Positions 1 to 10,736 of a DNA stretch of 64,000 bases are shown here, one piece after another (position 1 is the stretch's first letter; each line of letters starts with the position of its first letter). Origin of the DNA: Corallincola holothuriorum (GTDB lineage Bacteria > Pseudomonadota > Gammaproteobacteria > Enterobacterales > Neiellaceae). The stretch covers positions 124,001 through 188,000 of the forward strand of contig NZ_QPID01000008.1 in the NCBI RefSeq assembly GCF_003336225.1, read 5' to 3'. A model generated the notes under the pieces. The model was not told where the DNA came from. It did not search any database and saw nothing but the letters and a program-made list of their open reading frames with translations. The translations under genes were made by a program, and so were the position numbers.

Positions 1-134
1 GGTACCACGCCCGTGTTGGGCTCGATAGTACAAAACGGGAAGTTGGCTGCTTCAATGCCAGCCTTAGTCAGTGCATTAAACAGGGTAGACTTGCCGACGT
101 TAGGCAAACCAACGATGCCACATTTAAAACCCAT
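1..134 (-). CDS. ychF: Redox-regulated ATPase YchF, N-terminal fragment
   Basis: Reading leftward from an ATG at 134, the frame gives 44 residues before the window edge, so only the 5' end of the gene is present. It begins [17 protein letters not shown], which contains the P-loop of Obg-family NTPases, followed by [24 protein letters not shown], the YchF switch I region. YchF is an Obg-related cytoplasmic protein that hydrolyses ATP rather than GTP and binds ribosomes. It lies 22 bases downstream of pth, the usual pth-ychF pairing in gammaproteobacteria, so the two are probably co-transcribed. Confidence 0.93.
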
Positions 135-156
135 TTTGATTATCCCCAGAAGTTAA

Positions 157-747
157 TTACTCGGCTTTAAAGCCGTGAAGTCTGTTCATGGCTTTGACTA
201 AGCCATCTTTGACCAGGATGTCGGTGCAGCGCACGGCTTCATCAATGGCCTGATCGATCTGATCTTGCTCTTTACTCGGTGCTTTACCCAGTACATAGCC
301 AGTGACCAGATTTTTGTCGCCGGGATGGCCAATACCGATCCGCAGACGATGAAAGTTCTTATTGTTTGCCAAGCGGGCAATAATATCTTTTAGTCCGTTA
401 TGCCCACCATGGCCACCGCCTTGCTTAAACTTGGCGACTCCGGGTGGCATATCCATCTCATCATGGGCGACTAACACCTGTTCAGGGGCTATACGATAAA
501 AATTCGCCAATGCGCCAACGGCTTGACCGCTGCGGTTCATGAAGGTCGATGGAATTAACAGACGAACGGTTTCGCCGTTCAATTGGATCTGGGCAGTGCG
601 CCCATAGAACTTGCTTTCCGCCTTAAGAGTTGCACCGTGGCTACGGGCAAGTTCTTCAACATACCATTCACCGGCGTTGTGGCGGGTTCTTTGATATTCG
701 GGGCCTGGATTACCCAGGCCCACAATCAGTAGGATATCTTTGCTCAA
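157..747 (-). CDS. pth: Peptidyl-tRNA hydrolase
   Basis: This 196-residue protein matches bacterial Pth in length (E. coli 194) and sequence. It recycles peptidyl-tRNAs that drop off ribosomes by cleaving the ester bond between peptide and tRNA. The N-terminus carries [17 protein letters not shown], in which His23 is the expected catalytic base. FMNRSGQAV and HDEMDMPPG (the catalytic Asp region, near residue 96) follow, then [13 protein letters not shown], the substrate-binding glycine-rich stretch. It sits between rplY (18 bases upstream) and ychF, a translation-related cluster. No separate promoter is evident in the 18-base gap, so it is probably transcribed with rplY. Confidence 0.97.
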   Translation of the reverse strand: MSKDILLIVGLGNPGPEYQRTRHNAGEWYVEELARSHGATLKAESKFYGRTAQIQLNGETVRLLIPSTFMNRSGQAVGALANFYRIAPEQVLVAHDEMDMPPGVAKFKQGGGHGGHNGLKDIIARLANNKNFHRLRIGIGHPGDKNLVTGYVLGKAPSKEQDQIDQAIDEAVRCTDILVKDGLVKAMNRLHGFKAE

Positions 748-765
748 GTGTGATTACCCGGGCAA

Positions 766-1404
766 TTATTCCTCAGAGGCTGCTTCTTCAGCATCGCCAG
801 CTTCAGCTTCGTCGTCAGCAGCAGCGCCTTTCGGTGCAGCAATACCAACCAATGCTTGGTCGTGACCTTCGCCTTTGCCCAGTTCAACTAAAACAACGCC
901 TTCTGGCAGTTTAATGTCGGACAGGTGCAGAGTTGAGCCTTGCTCCAAGTCAGCAACATCAACTTCGATGAACTCAGGCAGATCTTTAGGCAAACAAGCA
1001 ACTTCTACTTCAGTGATGTGGTGAACAACAACGCCACCCGCTTTCACTGCTGCTGAAGTGTCTTCGTTAAGGAAGTGAACTGGTACTTTAGTGTGAATTT
1101 CGTGAGTCGCATCAACGCGCAGGAAATCCAAGTGCATGATCTTTGGCTTATAAACGTGACGCTGAACATCTTTCAGCAAAGCTTCAACCTTCTCACCGCC
1201 GATGTTCAGGGTCAGAATGTGGCTATAGAAACCTTCATTTTCAGACGCTTTGAATACCTTGTTATGGGCCAAAGTCAACGAAACGGCTTCTTTGTCACCG
1301 CCATAGAGGACTGCAGGAACTTTATCCGCGTGACGTAGGCGGCGGCTCGCACCTTTCCCCAGGTCTGTACGAATTTCTGCATCCAGAGTGTAGAGATCAG
1401 ACAT
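766..1404 (-). CDS. rplY: 50S ribosomal protein L25, long CTC form
   Basis: This 212-residue protein is the two-domain Ctc/TL5 form of bL25, about twice the length of the single-domain E. coli L25 (94 residues). Residues 1-95 are the 5S rRNA-binding domain ([30 protein letters not shown]). The second half is the beta-rich TL5/Ctc domain ([20 protein letters not shown]), ending in a very acidic Ala/Asp/Glu tail. I place the start at the ATG at 1404 rather than an upstream in-frame codon at 1470, because GGAG lies eight bases before it and [12 protein letters not shown] matches family N-termini. A promoter candidate lies 77-105 bases upstream and a terminator separates the gene from prs. Confidence 0.95.
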   Translation of the reverse strand: MSDLYTLDAEIRTDLGKGASRRLRHADKVPAVLYGGDKEAVSLTLAHNKVFKASENEGFYSHILTLNIGGEKVEALLKDVQRHVYKPKIMHLDFLRVDATHEIHTKVPVHFLNEDTSAAVKAGGVVVHHITEVEVACLPKDLPEFIEVDVADLEQGSTLHLSDIKLPEGVVLVELGKGEGHDQALVGIAAPKGAAADDEAEAGDAEEAASEE

Positions 1405-1480
1405 GTGTGTAACTCCAATTAAGTAATTTTTGCCCGTCTTTTGCGACCAAAGAACGGACCCTGCCTTCAAAAGGCGCGGT

Positions 1481-1509
1481 ATCCTAACACTTCACACCGA
1501 CACGCTCAA
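1481..1509 (-). promoter_or_regulatory. Putative sigma-70 promoter of rplY-pth
   Basis: On the minus strand a -35 box TTGAGC (1509-1504) and a -10 box TAGGAT (1486-1481) are separated by exactly 17 bases. They lie immediately after the prs terminator and 77 bases before the rplY start, so rplY-pth-ychF would have its own promoter. This is based on similarity to the consensus only. Confidence 0.5.
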
Positions 1510-1510
1510 T

Positions 1511-1545
1511 TTAAAAAGCAAGAAAGGAGCCTAAAGGCTCCTTTC
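1511..1545 (-). terminator. Rho-independent terminator after prs
   Basis: A perfect 10-bp stem (GAAAGGAGCC paired with GGCTCCTTTC, 1522-1545) with a four-base loop is followed on the minus strand by TTGCTTTTTAA. It lies 24 bases past the prs stop codon. Confidence 0.85.
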
Positions 1546-1568
1546 TTTTCACGAAGACAGCGAACAGA

Positions 1569-2510
1569 TTAACTAAACATCGCTGAAATCGATTCTTCAT
1601 TGCTGACGCGACGGATCGCTTCGGCCAACAGACCGCTCATGGTGAGCTGGCGAACATTAGGCAGTTTTGCCATGTCTGGGTGCAGCGGAATAGTGTCTGT
1701 GACAACGACTTCATCAATCACGGAGTCACGGATGTTGTCGATCGCACTGCCTGAAAAGACAGGGTGAGTTGCGTAGGCAAATACACGTTTAGCGCCGTGA
1801 GACTTCAATGCTTCGGCTGCTTTACAAAGTGTACCACCGGTATCGATCATGTCATCAACTAAGATACAGTCGCGGCCTTCCACATCACCAATGATATTCA
1901 TTACTTGAGACACGTTGGCTTGTGGGCGACGCTTGTCGATGATCGCGAGGTCGGTTTCTAACAGCTTCGCCATGGCGCGTGCGCGTACAACGCCGCCAAT
2001 ATCGGGAGACACAACAATCGGTGCTTCAAACTGCTTTTGCTTGAGATCGTTGAGCAAGATAGGTGTACCGAATACGTTATCAACAGGGACGTCGAAGAAG
2101 CCCTGGATCTGCTCAGCATGAAGGTCAACGGTCAATACGCGGTCTACACCAACGCTAGACAGGAAGTCAGCAACCACTTTGGCTGTGATAGGTACACGTT
2201 GTGAGCGTACGCGACGATCCTGGCGGGCATAACCAAAGTAGGGGATTACCGCAGTGATTCGGCCAGCTGAGGCGCGACGCAGGGCGTCAACCATAACAAT
2301 CAATTCCATGAGATTGTCATTGGTCGGTGCACAGGTGGATTGGATAATAAAGATATCCAGACCACGGACGTTTTCTTTAACCTCTACGCTGATTTCACCG
2401 TCACTGAAACGGCCGACAGTGGCGGAACCCAGTTTGATGTAAAGACGTTCGGCAATCTTTTCTGCGAGTTCCGGTGTAGCGTTTCCGGCAAAAAGCTTCA
2501 TATCAGGCAC
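1569..2510 (-). CDS. prs: Ribose-phosphate pyrophosphokinase
   Basis: This 313-residue protein closely matches E. coli Prs (315 residues) from [15 protein letters not shown] to the end. It makes PRPP from ribose 5-phosphate and ATP, feeding purine, pyrimidine, NAD, histidine and tryptophan synthesis. Visible motifs are the ATP-binding [10 protein letters not shown], the metal-binding [12 protein letters not shown], the flexible loop [12 protein letters not shown], and the PRPP-binding loop [15 protein letters not shown]. It lies 30 bases downstream of tRNA-Gln and is probably read from the lolB-ispE-tRNA transcript as well as from any local promoter. A strong terminator follows it. Confidence 0.98.
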   Translation of the reverse strand: MPDMKLFAGNATPELAEKIAERLYIKLGSATVGRFSDGEISVEVKENVRGLDIFIIQSTCAPTNDNLMELIVMVDALRRASAGRITAVIPYFGYARQDRRVRSQRVPITAKVVADFLSSVGVDRVLTVDLHAEQIQGFFDVPVDNVFGTPILLNDLKQKQFEAPIVVSPDIGGVVRARAMAKLLETDLAIIDKRRPQANVSQVMNIIGDVEGRDCILVDDMIDTGGTLCKAAEALKSHGAKRVFAYATHPVFSGSAIDNIRDSVIDEVVVTDTIPLHPDMAKLPNVRQLTMSGLLAEAIRRVSNEESISAMFS

Positions 2511-2539
2511 AGGCTGACCCTCGGAGCATTAAAAGTAAG

Positions 2540-2614
2540 TGGCTGGGATACCAGGATTCGAACCTGGGAATGGCGGGATCAAAACCCGCTGCCTTACCGC
2601 TTGGCGATATCCCA
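2540..2614 (-). tRNA. tRNA-Gln (anticodon TTG)
   Basis: The minus strand reads TGGGATATCGCCAAGCGG at the 5' end and finishes TATCCCAGCCA, a perfect 7-bp acceptor stem with an encoded CCA. The anticodon arm is GCGGG-TTTTGAT-CCCGC, giving anticodon TTG (glutamine), and the T arm contains GGTTCGAATCC. Length is 75 bases, the same as E. coli tRNA-Gln. It sits between ispE and prs with short gaps, so it must be processed from a longer transcript unless it has its own promoter. Confidence 0.97.
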
Positions 2615-2629
2615 ATAACATGTCTTGGT

Positions 2630-3487
2630 TTACGTATTCAGATACTTTAGCAGAGGAGATGAGTTGATACCTTGTGCAACAAAGCCTTGGTAGGTATCGG
2701 CTGCTGCAGCAAGGCAGGCATTTGCCTGTATTTGACTGTCAAACTGTGCAAAAACACAGCTGCCTGTCCCCGTCATCCTAGCCGGCGCGTATTCTAGCAA
2801 CCACTGTAAGGCCTTTTCAACCACAGGGTGCTTGTCACACACCAGTTTTTGACAATCATTGTTGAGCTGCCACAAATCTTCGGGCAGTTTCTCCAGTTTT
2901 TTTGTATTTCTTGGTAAGGCCGGATCGCAGAACACCTCTGCGGTGCTGACATGGCAATCAGGCCGTAATACCACGTACCAAGGTTCTGGCAATGTCACTG
3001 GGCGTAATTTTTCACCGACACCTTCGGCGTAGGCGGCTTTACCACGGACAAACACCGGTACGTCGGCGCCAAGAGACAGGCCTATATCTGCTAGCTGCGC
3101 TTCAGATAACCCTAGTTGCCAAAGCTGATTGAGACCATGGAGCGTTGTCGCTGCGTTTGAGGAGCCTCCGCCAATACCACCGCCCATTGGTAGCCGTTTT
3201 TCCAATTTAATGTCAGCGCCTAGCGTGCATTCAGTTGCTTGCTGCAGTTTTTTGGCTGCTTTTATAATTAAATTGTCGGCATCAGCCACCCCAGGTAATG
3301 ATGGGGATAAAGTGAGTTCGCCATCACTGCGCAAGTGAAAGCGTAAGGTGTCGCCGTAATCCACAAACTGAAACACTGTTTGCAATTCATGGTAGCCATC
3401 AGTGCGGCGGCCATTGATGTGTAAAAACAGATTCAGTTTGGCTGGACTGGGCAGTGTCAGTGCCGTGTTCGTTGTTTGCGCTTTCAT
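2630..3487 (-). CDS. ispE: 4-diphosphocytidyl-2-C-methyl-D-erythritol kinase
   Basis: This is the GHMP kinase of the MEP (non-mevalonate) isoprenoid pathway, phosphorylating CDP-ME at the 2-hydroxyl with ATP. The N-terminal [28 protein letters not shown] is characteristic of IspE, and the ATP-binding glycine loop [17 protein letters not shown] is intact. [12 protein letters not shown] near the C-terminus is the third GHMP motif. I use the ATG at 3487, giving 285 residues, because it overlaps the lolB stop in an ATGA junction and fits the family length (E. coli 283); an in-frame ATG six codons earlier is possible. Its pathway partner dxr lies at 39.5 kb. Confidence 0.96.
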   Translation of the reverse strand: MKAQTTNTALTLPSPAKLNLFLHINGRRTDGYHELQTVFQFVDYGDTLRFHLRSDGELTLSPSLPGVADADNLIIKAAKKLQQATECTLGADIKLEKRLPMGGGIGGGSSNAATTLHGLNQLWQLGLSEAQLADIGLSLGADVPVFVRGKAAYAEGVGEKLRPVTLPEPWYVVLRPDCHVSTAEVFCDPALPRNTKKLEKLPEDLWQLNNDCQKLVCDKHPVVEKALQWLLEYAPARMTGTGSCVFAQFDSQIQANACLAAAADTYQGFVAQGINSSPLLKYLNT

Positions 3488-4131
3488 TGATCTTGGAGTT
3501 CCCACTTGCTGATCACCAATTTAATCGTGATCTCTGGGCCGTGTATGGTCATTTTTCTTGGCAGCCAATGGCCACCTGCTTGTTGATACTCACGATAGTC
3601 TATTTGCCAAAGTAAACCGTCGTCGGTTTGCAACGATTGACTGGCAAGCTTGCCGCTACTGTCTAACACATGTTTTGCGTTTGGCTGACTGAGTCGTCCT
3701 AAGATCCAATCGGGGAGGGTGCTGACAGGGAGGCGCCAGCCTGTTGTTTGGTAGATCAGACGTTCTGGTGCGCGGGAGTGATAGGTTTCGCCATCGACTT
3801 TTAATACCGCTTGGTATTTATCACCTTCAAGCTCCATTAAAGAGGTACCAATGAAGCTGGTGAGCATTAACTTGTAGTCAGCCCCAGCAAGTTGCCAGTT
3901 GAGATTTGCCGTATTGGATTCTTCAGCTGTTTTGATCGCTACTTTGCCACGCACCTGCCAGTGTGACAGCGTTGTCAGTGATTGCTGGTGCTGGGCAAAA
4001 GCTTGTGCAGGATCCGCGACCTCCGGGGCTTCCACGACAGGAGTTTGCGGGCAACCGAATAAAAACAGGCTGAAAAAAAGCAATAAGCTGGTGGCAGCGT
4101 AAGGGCGAAAACAGTGAAATGCAGATCTCAT
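3484..4131 (-). CDS. lolB: Outer-membrane lipoprotein insertion protein LolB
   Basis: A 215-residue lipoprotein of the LolB family, which receives lipoproteins from LolA in the periplasm and inserts them into the outer membrane. The N-terminus has a basic stretch, a hydrophobic segment and the lipobox LFGC, so it is itself lipidated at Cys27. The mature part shows family features: [40 protein letters not shown], and a C-terminal [38 protein letters not shown]. It is divergent from hemA with about 185 bases between starts and coupled to ispE by an ATGA overlap, the arrangement conserved across gammaproteobacteria. Confidence 0.95.
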   Translation of the reverse strand: MRSAFHCFRPYAATSLLLFFSLFLFGCPQTPVVEAPEVADPAQAFAQHQQSLTTLSHWQVRGKVAIKTAEESNTANLNWQLAGADYKLMLTSFIGTSLMELEGDKYQAVLKVDGETYHSRAPERLIYQTTGWRLPVSTLPDWILGRLSQPNAKHVLDSSGKLASQSLQTDDGLLWQIDYREYQQAGGHWLPRKMTIHGPEITIKLVISKWELQDQ

Positions 4132-4264
4132 TATGTGCTCTTATTTATAACGGTTTTTGTCGAGCAATGTTGGTTCGCGTGGATGGCTAAGCAACAAGAT
4201 GTGGTTGGCAAGTATACCTTGGCGGTTTAAGCAGGCAACTGTTCGACTTCCTTGTTGGCGCCGA

Positions 4265-4294
4265 TTTACGTAAAATCATCGGATTGAGTATAAA
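4265..4294 (+). promoter_or_regulatory. Putative hemA promoter
   Basis: TTTACG (4265-4270) and TATAAA (4289-4294) are separated by 18 bases and lie 23 bases before the hemA ATG. The implied leader is only about 16 bases and holds no convincing ribosome binding site. Consensus match only, in the lolB/hemA divergent region. Confidence 0.35.
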
Positions 4295-4316
4295 TTAATG
4301 ATGGTTTGTTTTCTTC

Positions 4317-5582
4317 ATGGCGCTATACGCCTTCGGTATTAATCATAAAACCGCTTCGGTTTCGGTCAGAGAGCAGGTGGCATTTTCGCCCGACACTCTG
4401 GTCGATGCGACGCGTGCGTTGCAGGCGAATAATGGTGTCCACGAGGCTGCTATTGTATCGACCTGTAACCGTACCGAGATCTATTGTCATGCTGACGATG
4501 GGTTGGCTGAAAACCTGGCTGCCTGGTGGGCAAATTATCATGGATTACCCCAAGCGCTGCTGAATGACTGTCTCTATCAATATCAGGATAATGACGCAGT
4601 GCGTCATTTGATGCGGGTTGCCAGTGGGCTCGATTCCTTGGTACTGGGTGAGCCACAGATCTTGGGGCAGGCAAAGCAGGCGTACGCATCAGCGCGAGCG
4701 GCGAATACGCTGGGTACTATTTTAGATCGCCTTTTTCAGCAAGCGTTTAGCGTGGCCAAACGGGTGCGTAGTGAAACTGAAATTGGTGCCAGCGCAGTTT
4801 CTGTCGCCTATGCCGCAGTGAATCTGGCGAAGCATATTTTTGGCTCGTTGGATAAAAGCCGGGTGATGTTAGTGGGAGCGGGTGAGACCATCGAACTGGT
4901 GGCGCAGCATCTGGCGGAGCAAGGCGTGCGCCAGATAGTTGTAGCAAATCGAACGGTACCGCGGGCGTTGGAGTTGGCTGATCGTTTTCATGGCGAAGCG
5001 CTGACGCTTAGTCAGATCCCCGAGCGCATGGCGGGTGCCGATATTGTCATCAGTTCGACTGCTGCGCCGCTGCCAATCATTGGCACCGGCATGGTCAGTG
5101 CCGCACTTGCTGAGCGTAAACGCGCGCCGATGTTGCTGGTTGATCTGGCCGTTCCTCGAGATATCGAGGCACAGGTGGGAGATCTTGATGATGCTTACCT
5201 CTATACTGTCGACGATTTACAAGGGATCGTGGAGCAGAATGTGGCCTCCCGCCAAGAGGCTGCGGCGGAGGGAGAGCAGATCATTGCGGATTACGTGGTC
5301 GCCTTTGAAGGATGGCTGCGTGGTCAAAGTGCGGTAGACACCATTCGTTCTTACCGTCAACTTGCTGAAGAGACCCGTGACGAGTTACTGGAGCGGGCAT
5401 TGAAGAATTTGCAGTCAGGGGTTTCACCTGAACAGGTGTTGAATGAACTGGCTTATAAATTGACCAACCGACTTATCCATTCTCCGACCCGGGCGTTAAC
5501 TGACGCAGGACAGGCGGGCGAATTGGAAAAACTCAATCTAATAAGAGATGTACTGGGCTTAGATCTGATTAAGAACGGCTAA
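4317..5582 (+). CDS. hemA: Glutamyl-tRNA reductase
   Basis: This 421-residue enzyme reduces the glutamyl group of Glu-tRNA(Glu) to glutamate-1-semialdehyde with NADPH, the first committed step of C5-pathway tetrapyrrole synthesis. [13 protein letters not shown] starts the catalytic domain and the active-site cysteine is Cys50 in [10 protein letters not shown]. The NADPH domain carries [15 protein letters not shown], and the C-terminus is the dimerisation helix ([19 protein letters not shown]). The start at 4317 gives the standard N-terminus. It leads hemA-prfA-prmC-sirB2-sirB1-kdsA, the same order as in E. coli, with 19 bases to prfA. Confidence 0.98.
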   Translation: MALYAFGINHKTASVSVREQVAFSPDTLVDATRALQANNGVHEAAIVSTCNRTEIYCHADDGLAENLAAWWANYHGLPQALLNDCLYQYQDNDAVRHLMRVASGLDSLVLGEPQILGQAKQAYASARAANTLGTILDRLFQQAFSVAKRVRSETEIGASAVSVAYAAVNLAKHIFGSLDKSRVMLVGAGETIELVAQHLAEQGVRQIVVANRTVPRALELADRFHGEALTLSQIPERMAGADIVISSTAAPLPIIGTGMVSAALAERKRAPMLLVDLAVPRDIEAQVGDLDDAYLYTVDDLQGIVEQNVASRQEAAAEGEQIIADYVVAFEGWLRGQSAVDTIRSYRQLAEETRDELLERALKNLQSGVSPEQVLNELAYKLTNRLIHSPTRALTDAGQAGELEKLNLIRDVLGLDLIKNG

Positions 5583-5601
5583 CATCTTATTCCGAGGAAA
5601 G

Positions 5602-6690
5602 ATGAAACCATCTATCTACGCAAAATTAGAAGCGCTGAATGAGCGCTATGAAGAAGTACAGGCGCTATTGGGTGATCCTGGCACCATTGCTGATCAAGAC
5701 CGCTTTCGCGCGTTGTCGAAAGAATACTCTCAGCTTGAAGAAGTGATCCAAGGATTCCATCGTTATCAGCAGGCCGAGCAAGATCTGGAAGCGGCTGAAG
5801 AGATGCTTAAAGATGATGATCCCGAAATGCGCGAGATGGCGCAGGACGAGTTTAAAGAAGCAAAGTCTGCGGTAGAGCAGCTCTCTGATGAGTTGCAGAT
5901 CTTGCTGATCCCTCGCGATCCGAAAGATGACAATAACGCCTACCTTGAGATCAGGGCTGGGGCCGGTGGTGATGAAGCCGCGATTTTTGCCGGTGATTTG
6001 TATCGTATGTATGGTCGCTATGCCGAGCAGCTGGGTTGGAAGATGGAGCTGGTCAGTGCCAATGAGGGCGAACATGGCGGCTATAAAGAGGTCATTGCCC
6101 GCGTTGTCGGCAGTGGTGTCTATGGTCGGATGAAATTTGAATCTGGCGGACACCGTGTGCAACGGGTACCTGAAACTGAGTCGCAAGGACGGATCCATAC
6201 ATCAGCTTGTACTGTGGCGGTGATGCCTGAGGTTCCAGAAGCGGAAGCGATTGAGATCAACTCTGGCGATCTGCGCGTCGATACCTTCCGCGCCAGTGGC
6301 GCTGGTGGACAGCACGTTAACAAAACTGACTCGGCAATCCGTATTACTCATATCCCGACGGGTGTTGTGGTTGAGTGTCAGGATGAACGTTCACAGCACA
6401 AAAACCGAGCTAAGGCGATGAGCGTGTTGCAGGCTCGACTGCAGGCTGCTGAAGATGAAAAACGCCAGGCCGAAGAAGATACGATGCGTCGCAGCTTAGT
6501 AGCAAGTGGCGATCGATCTGAGCGGATCCGTACCTATAACTTCCCCCAAGGGCGGGTTAGCGATCATCGGATTAATCTGACTTTATATCGCTTGGCAGAA
6601 GTGATGGAAGGCGAACTAGACGCAGTGTTGCAGCCCATTATCCAAGAGCATCAGGCGGATCTACTCGCTGCGTTGGCGCAAGACAACTAA
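5602..6690 (+). CDS. prfA: Peptide chain release factor 1
   Basis: A 362-residue class I release factor reading UAA and UAG. The catalytic GGQ lies in [16 protein letters not shown], and the codon-recognition tripeptide is PET in [11 protein letters not shown], where E. coli RF1 has PAT. The C-terminal [17 protein letters not shown] and [20 protein letters not shown] are standard. GAGGA precedes the ATG at a good distance. The glutamine of GGQ is expected to be methylated by PrmC, encoded immediately downstream. Confidence 0.98.
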   Translation: MKPSIYAKLEALNERYEEVQALLGDPGTIADQDRFRALSKEYSQLEEVIQGFHRYQQAEQDLEAAEEMLKDDDPEMREMAQDEFKEAKSAVEQLSDELQILLIPRDPKDDNNAYLEIRAGAGGDEAAIFAGDLYRMYGRYAEQLGWKMELVSANEGEHGGYKEVIARVVGSGVYGRMKFESGGHRVQRVPETESQGRIHTSACTVAVMPEVPEAEAIEINSGDLRVDTFRASGAGGQHVNKTDSAIRITHIPTGVVVECQDERSQHKNRAKAMSVLQARLQAAEDEKRQAEEDTMRRSLVASGDRSERIRTYNFPQGRVSDHRINLTLYRLAEVMEGELDAVLQPIIQEHQADLLAALAQDN

Positions 6691-6716
6691 GACCGTTGGT
6701 CGGGATAGCTCGCGAT

Positions 6717-7586
6717 ATGCACTCCATAGCCGCCTTACTGCGCTGGGCGAAATCAGCTTTGGCTGACTGTTCTGATTCGGCCTCTTTGGATGCCGATGTG
6801 TTGCTCTGTTTTTTGTTGGATAAGCCTCGTAGCTATCTTTTGACTTGGCCGGAAAAGGAGCTGGATGAAGAGACTGAATTGGCTTTTCGTCAGCTCGTGG
6901 CGCAGCGGATCGCAGGTCATCCTGTGGCTCATTTAACGGGAGTGAGAGAGTTTTGGAGCCTACCGTTGGCGGTGAGCCCTGATACGCTTATTCCCCGTCC
7001 TGATACCGAAGTTTTGGTGGAGGTTGCATTAGATTTACCTCTGCCTGCGTCTGCGCGAGTGGTTGATTTGGGTACTGGTACCGGAGCGATTGCCCTTGCG
7101 TTGGCGAGTGAGCGGCCGGCCTGGCAGATTTATGGCGTAGATCGCATGGCGGGTGCTATCACGTTGGCAAAAAGCAATGCTCAGCGCCTTGGATTAGAGC
7201 GATGCCAGTGGCAACAAAGTGATTGGCTCGCTTGCTTCAGTCGTTCACCATTGTTCGATTTGATAGTGAGTAACCCTCCCTATATTGATGCCAATGATCC
7301 CCATCTGCGTGAGGGGGATGTGCGTTTTGAGCCATTGTCTGCCTTGGTGGCAGAGGAGTCTGGCTTAGCTGATATTCGCACGATTTGTGAACAGGCTAAA
7401 ACCCACTTAACTTCACCGGGTTGGTTGTTGATAGAGCATGGTTGGCAGCAAGGCGCGCAAGTCGCAGCGTTGTTTGAAAGTGCCGGTTTCGTGGATGTGA
7501 AAGTGATAAATGATTATGCCGGGAACCCTAGGTGTACCTTGGGTTGTTGGCAAAGAGATAGCGAACAGATTCACGAACCAGAGTGA
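6717..7586 (+). CDS. prmC: Release factor glutamine N5-methyltransferase
   Basis: PrmC methylates the glutamine of the GGQ motif in RF1 and RF2, raising termination efficiency. The protein has the N-terminal helical substrate-binding domain, the SAM-binding VVDLGTGTGAIALALA, and the signature SNPPYID in which NPPY holds the target glutamine side chain. I place the start at the ATG at 6717 (289 residues), which aligns with E. coli PrmC; an in-frame TTG at 6696 would add seven residues. Neither has a strong Shine-Dalgarno, so translation may depend on coupling to prfA, whose stop is 26 bases upstream. Confidence 0.95.
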   Translation: MHSIAALLRWAKSALADCSDSASLDADVLLCFLLDKPRSYLLTWPEKELDEETELAFRQLVAQRIAGHPVAHLTGVREFWSLPLAVSPDTLIPRPDTEVLVEVALDLPLPASARVVDLGTGTGAIALALASERPAWQIYGVDRMAGAITLAKSNAQRLGLERCQWQQSDWLACFSRSPLFDLIVSNPPYIDANDPHLREGDVRFEPLSALVAEESGLADIRTICEQAKTHLTSPGWLLIEHGWQQGAQVAALFESAGFVDVKVINDYAGNPRCTLGCWQRDSEQIHEPE

Positions 7587-7625
7587 ATGATGGGATGAAA
7601 GCAATACAGCAGATGATGGAGAAAA

Positions 7626-8018
7626 ATGATGTTGGCTGAGAACTATATGATGTTGAAACACCTGCATATGACGTTTGCAGTGCTGAGTATTTTTCTTTTT
7701 GTGTTTCGCTTTTTTCTACAGCAATTTGCAGTAGGAATGGCGTCTGCTAAGTGGTTGAAAATTCTACCTCATGTCAACGATACATGCTTGTTGCTGACTG
7801 CGGCACTGCTGGCAATCGCTTTGCAGCAGTACCCACTAAGTGACGCTTGGCTGACTGAGAAAGTGTTGCTGTTAGTGGTTTATATCGTCTTGGGCCTGTT
7901 TGCCTTGAAACTCGGTAAAACTGCCACCATAAAGCGCATATCCTTTGTTCTCGCTGTGGCTACATTTGGTTTTATCCTCTACTTGGCTCGTAGCAAAGCG
8001 CCGATGTTGCTGGGATAA
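7626..8018 (+). CDS. sirB2: SirB2 family integral membrane protein
   Basis: A 130-residue, very hydrophobic protein with four predicted membrane segments: roughly residues 12-32, 45-65, 79-95 and 105-123. It matches the SirB2 (YchQ) family, of unknown biochemical function, including the conserved LKHLHMTFAVLSIFLFVFRF and KILPHVNDTCLLLTAALL. GGAG lies just before the ATG at 7626. Position between prmC and sirB1 is the conserved one. The name derives from Salmonella invasion-regulator work, which does not establish a role here. Confidence 0.88.
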   Translation: MMLAENYMMLKHLHMTFAVLSIFLFVFRFFLQQFAVGMASAKWLKILPHVNDTCLLLTAALLAIALQQYPLSDAWLTEKVLLLVVYIVLGLFALKLGKTATIKRISFVLAVATFGFILYLARSKAPMLLG

Positions 8019-8022
8019 GCCT

Positions 8023-8859
8023 GTGGAACTTAGTAAAAATTTAGATAGAGAAAATTTAAAGTTGACTGTGCAGTTTGATATTAAAGCCGTGACCGCGAGG
8101 TCGTTAGAGCTATCTTCGAAATTACAGAAGCGTTTTGTTACAGCGCAAACCTTGCTGCACCTAGATAAGTGGGCATGGGATGCGGCACAGCGTACAGCCT
8201 ATTATGATTCGATGGATGCCAGGCTTGCAGCTTTTCATGAATATCTTTATCAAGAGCTAAAGTTTCGGCCACAAGCGGAAAATTGTTTAAGCCCAGATAA
8301 TGGCTTAGTTGACAGAGTGATAGAGCAGTCTGCTGGTAGCCCTATCGTGATGTCTATGCTGTATCTTTACCTGTTGCAATACAGTGAGATCCCTTGTGCT
8401 ATCGTCGAGTACCCCGGCGCAGTCTTGGTACGTATTGATGATCAGCAATTGGGATATCGCTATATCGATGCTACGGACGGTCGTGAGTTGCGCTTTGCTG
8501 AAATGGAAGCTCGATTGCGCGGTATTCGCGGTGATCTGGCTCGTTTGTCAGACGATATGCTGCAACCGATTGATGAGGATCAGGCATTGAGTCGTTTGCT
8601 ATTGGGTTTAAAGGCGGCATTGATCCGTGAGGAGCGCTTCGCGGAGGCTTTGATTTGCTGTGAGCAACTGCTGATTTTGAATCAGGATGACCCATTTGAG
8701 GTGCGAGACCGAGGGTTTTTATTACAGCAGTTGCAATGCTTTCCGTTGGCTTTAAAGGACTTTGAATTCTTTTTGCAAAAATGTCCCGATGATCCCTCGG
8801 CGCCGCTGCTAAAAACTCAAATGCGTCAAATGGCTAGCGAACAGGTTGTGTTCCACTAA
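8023..8859 (+). CDS. sirB1: SirB1 family protein (transglutaminase-like fold plus TPR-like tail)
   Basis: A 278-residue protein of the SirB1 (YchA) family. The central part (GLVDRVIEQSAGSPIVMSMLYLYLLQYSEIPCAIVEYPGAVLVRID) belongs to the transglutaminase-like superfamily. The C-terminal ICCEQLLILNQDDPFEVRDRGFLLQQLQCFPLALKDFEFFLQKCPDDP resembles TPR helices and matches E. coli YchA. The biochemical role is unknown. I start at the GTG at 8023, five bases after the sirB2 stop: upstream codons in this frame overlap sirB2 and do not look like the family. Tight spacing implies coupling to sirB2. Confidence 0.88.
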   Translation: MELSKNLDRENLKLTVQFDIKAVTARSLELSSKLQKRFVTAQTLLHLDKWAWDAAQRTAYYDSMDARLAAFHEYLYQELKFRPQAENCLSPDNGLVDRVIEQSAGSPIVMSMLYLYLLQYSEIPCAIVEYPGAVLVRIDDQQLGYRYIDATDGRELRFAEMEARLRGIRGDLARLSDDMLQPIDEDQALSRLLLGLKAALIREERFAEALICCEQLLILNQDDPFEVRDRGFLLQQLQCFPLALKDFEFFLQKCPDDPSAPLLKTQMRQMASEQVVFH

Positions 8860-8910
8860 TCTTAGGTCAGGTGCTGTCGCAACCGGCAATGACGGTACCC
8901 ATTTGTATAA

Positions 8911-9797
<887 letters not shown>

Positions 9798-9798
<1 letters not shown>

Positions 9799-10736
9799 TG
9801 ATTAACAAGCTCCCGCCGCTTAATGCGGTTAAGACTTTTGAAGCGGCTGCCCGCCATTTAAGCTTCACTCGAGCGGCGGAAGAGTTGTTTGTAACGCAGG
9901 CGGCGGTCAGCCACCAGATAAAAGCACTGGAATCCTTTCTCGGTGTGCGCCTCTTTCGGCGTGCCCATCGTACTTTGCTGCTGACGGAAGAGGGACAAAG
10001 TTACTTTCAGACAGTCAGCCCTCTGTTGCGCGCTTTGTCAGAAGCGACGGATAGAATGATGGCGATGCGGGCCAGTGGTGCGTTAACTGTCAGTCTTACG
10101 CCGAGTTTTGCTATTAGTTGGTTGGTTCCCCGGCTAAGTGAGTTTAGTGCCAAGTACCCTGAAATTGATGTACGGATTAAAGCCGTGGATAAAGAGTCTG
10201 GCCCATTGGATGATGACGTGGATGTTGCATTCTTCTACGGACGTGGTCGCTGGCCGGGTTTGGAATCGTGTAAGCTGCACTCAGAGTATCGAATCCCTGT
10301 TTGTGCGCCGCAGTTATTGCAGGGTACCCATCCGCTGAAAACGCCTAATGATCTGCAATACTACTCACTACTTCATGACGGTAGCCGTCAAGACTGGAAG
10401 CGTTGGCTGCGACAAGCATCGGCTAAACACGTCAATGCTAATGTCGGCCCGATATTTAGCCATTCAACTATGGCGTTACAAGCCGCTATTTTGGGGCAGG
10501 GAGTGGCGCTAGGGCATACCACGCTTGCTAGGCCAGACATCGAGAGTGGCCGCCTGGTTGTGCCGTTTAAAACCGCCATGTTGAGTCGTGATTCCTATTT
10601 CCTGGTCTTTCCAGACGAGGATGTTGATAACCCGAAGGTGGTTGCGTTTAAGGCGTGGGTGATGGAACGGGTGATGAAAGAGCAAAATTATTTAGTCGGG
10701 ATCCAACCTGAGCCGATGGATGGCTCATATGAGTGA
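9798..10736 (+). CDS. gcvA: LysR-type transcriptional regulator, GcvA-like
   Basis: A 312-residue LysR-family regulator. The N-terminal winged helix-turn-helix (PPLNAVKTFEAAARHLSFTRAAEELFVTQAAVSHQIKALE) and the effector domain (GALTVSLTPSFAISWLVPRL, DVDVAFFYGRGRWPG, GPIFSHSTMALQAAILGQGVALG) closely follow E. coli GcvA, which controls the glycine cleavage operon. The ygdD-rlmM genes that follow gcvA in E. coli also follow here, supporting orthology. The ATG overlaps the kdsA stop (TGATG), an unusual pairing, since LysR genes more often have their own divergent promoter. The target genes are not in this window. Confidence 0.87.

Noticed and set aside
6174-6186. RF1 codon-recognition tripeptide PET in place of PAT
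   Set aside because: The middle residue varies among bacterial RF1 proteins, so this is not evidence of altered stop-codon reading.
5665-6198. 177-residue frame antisense to prfA
   Set aside because: Opposite a highly conserved release factor; no motif or start signal.
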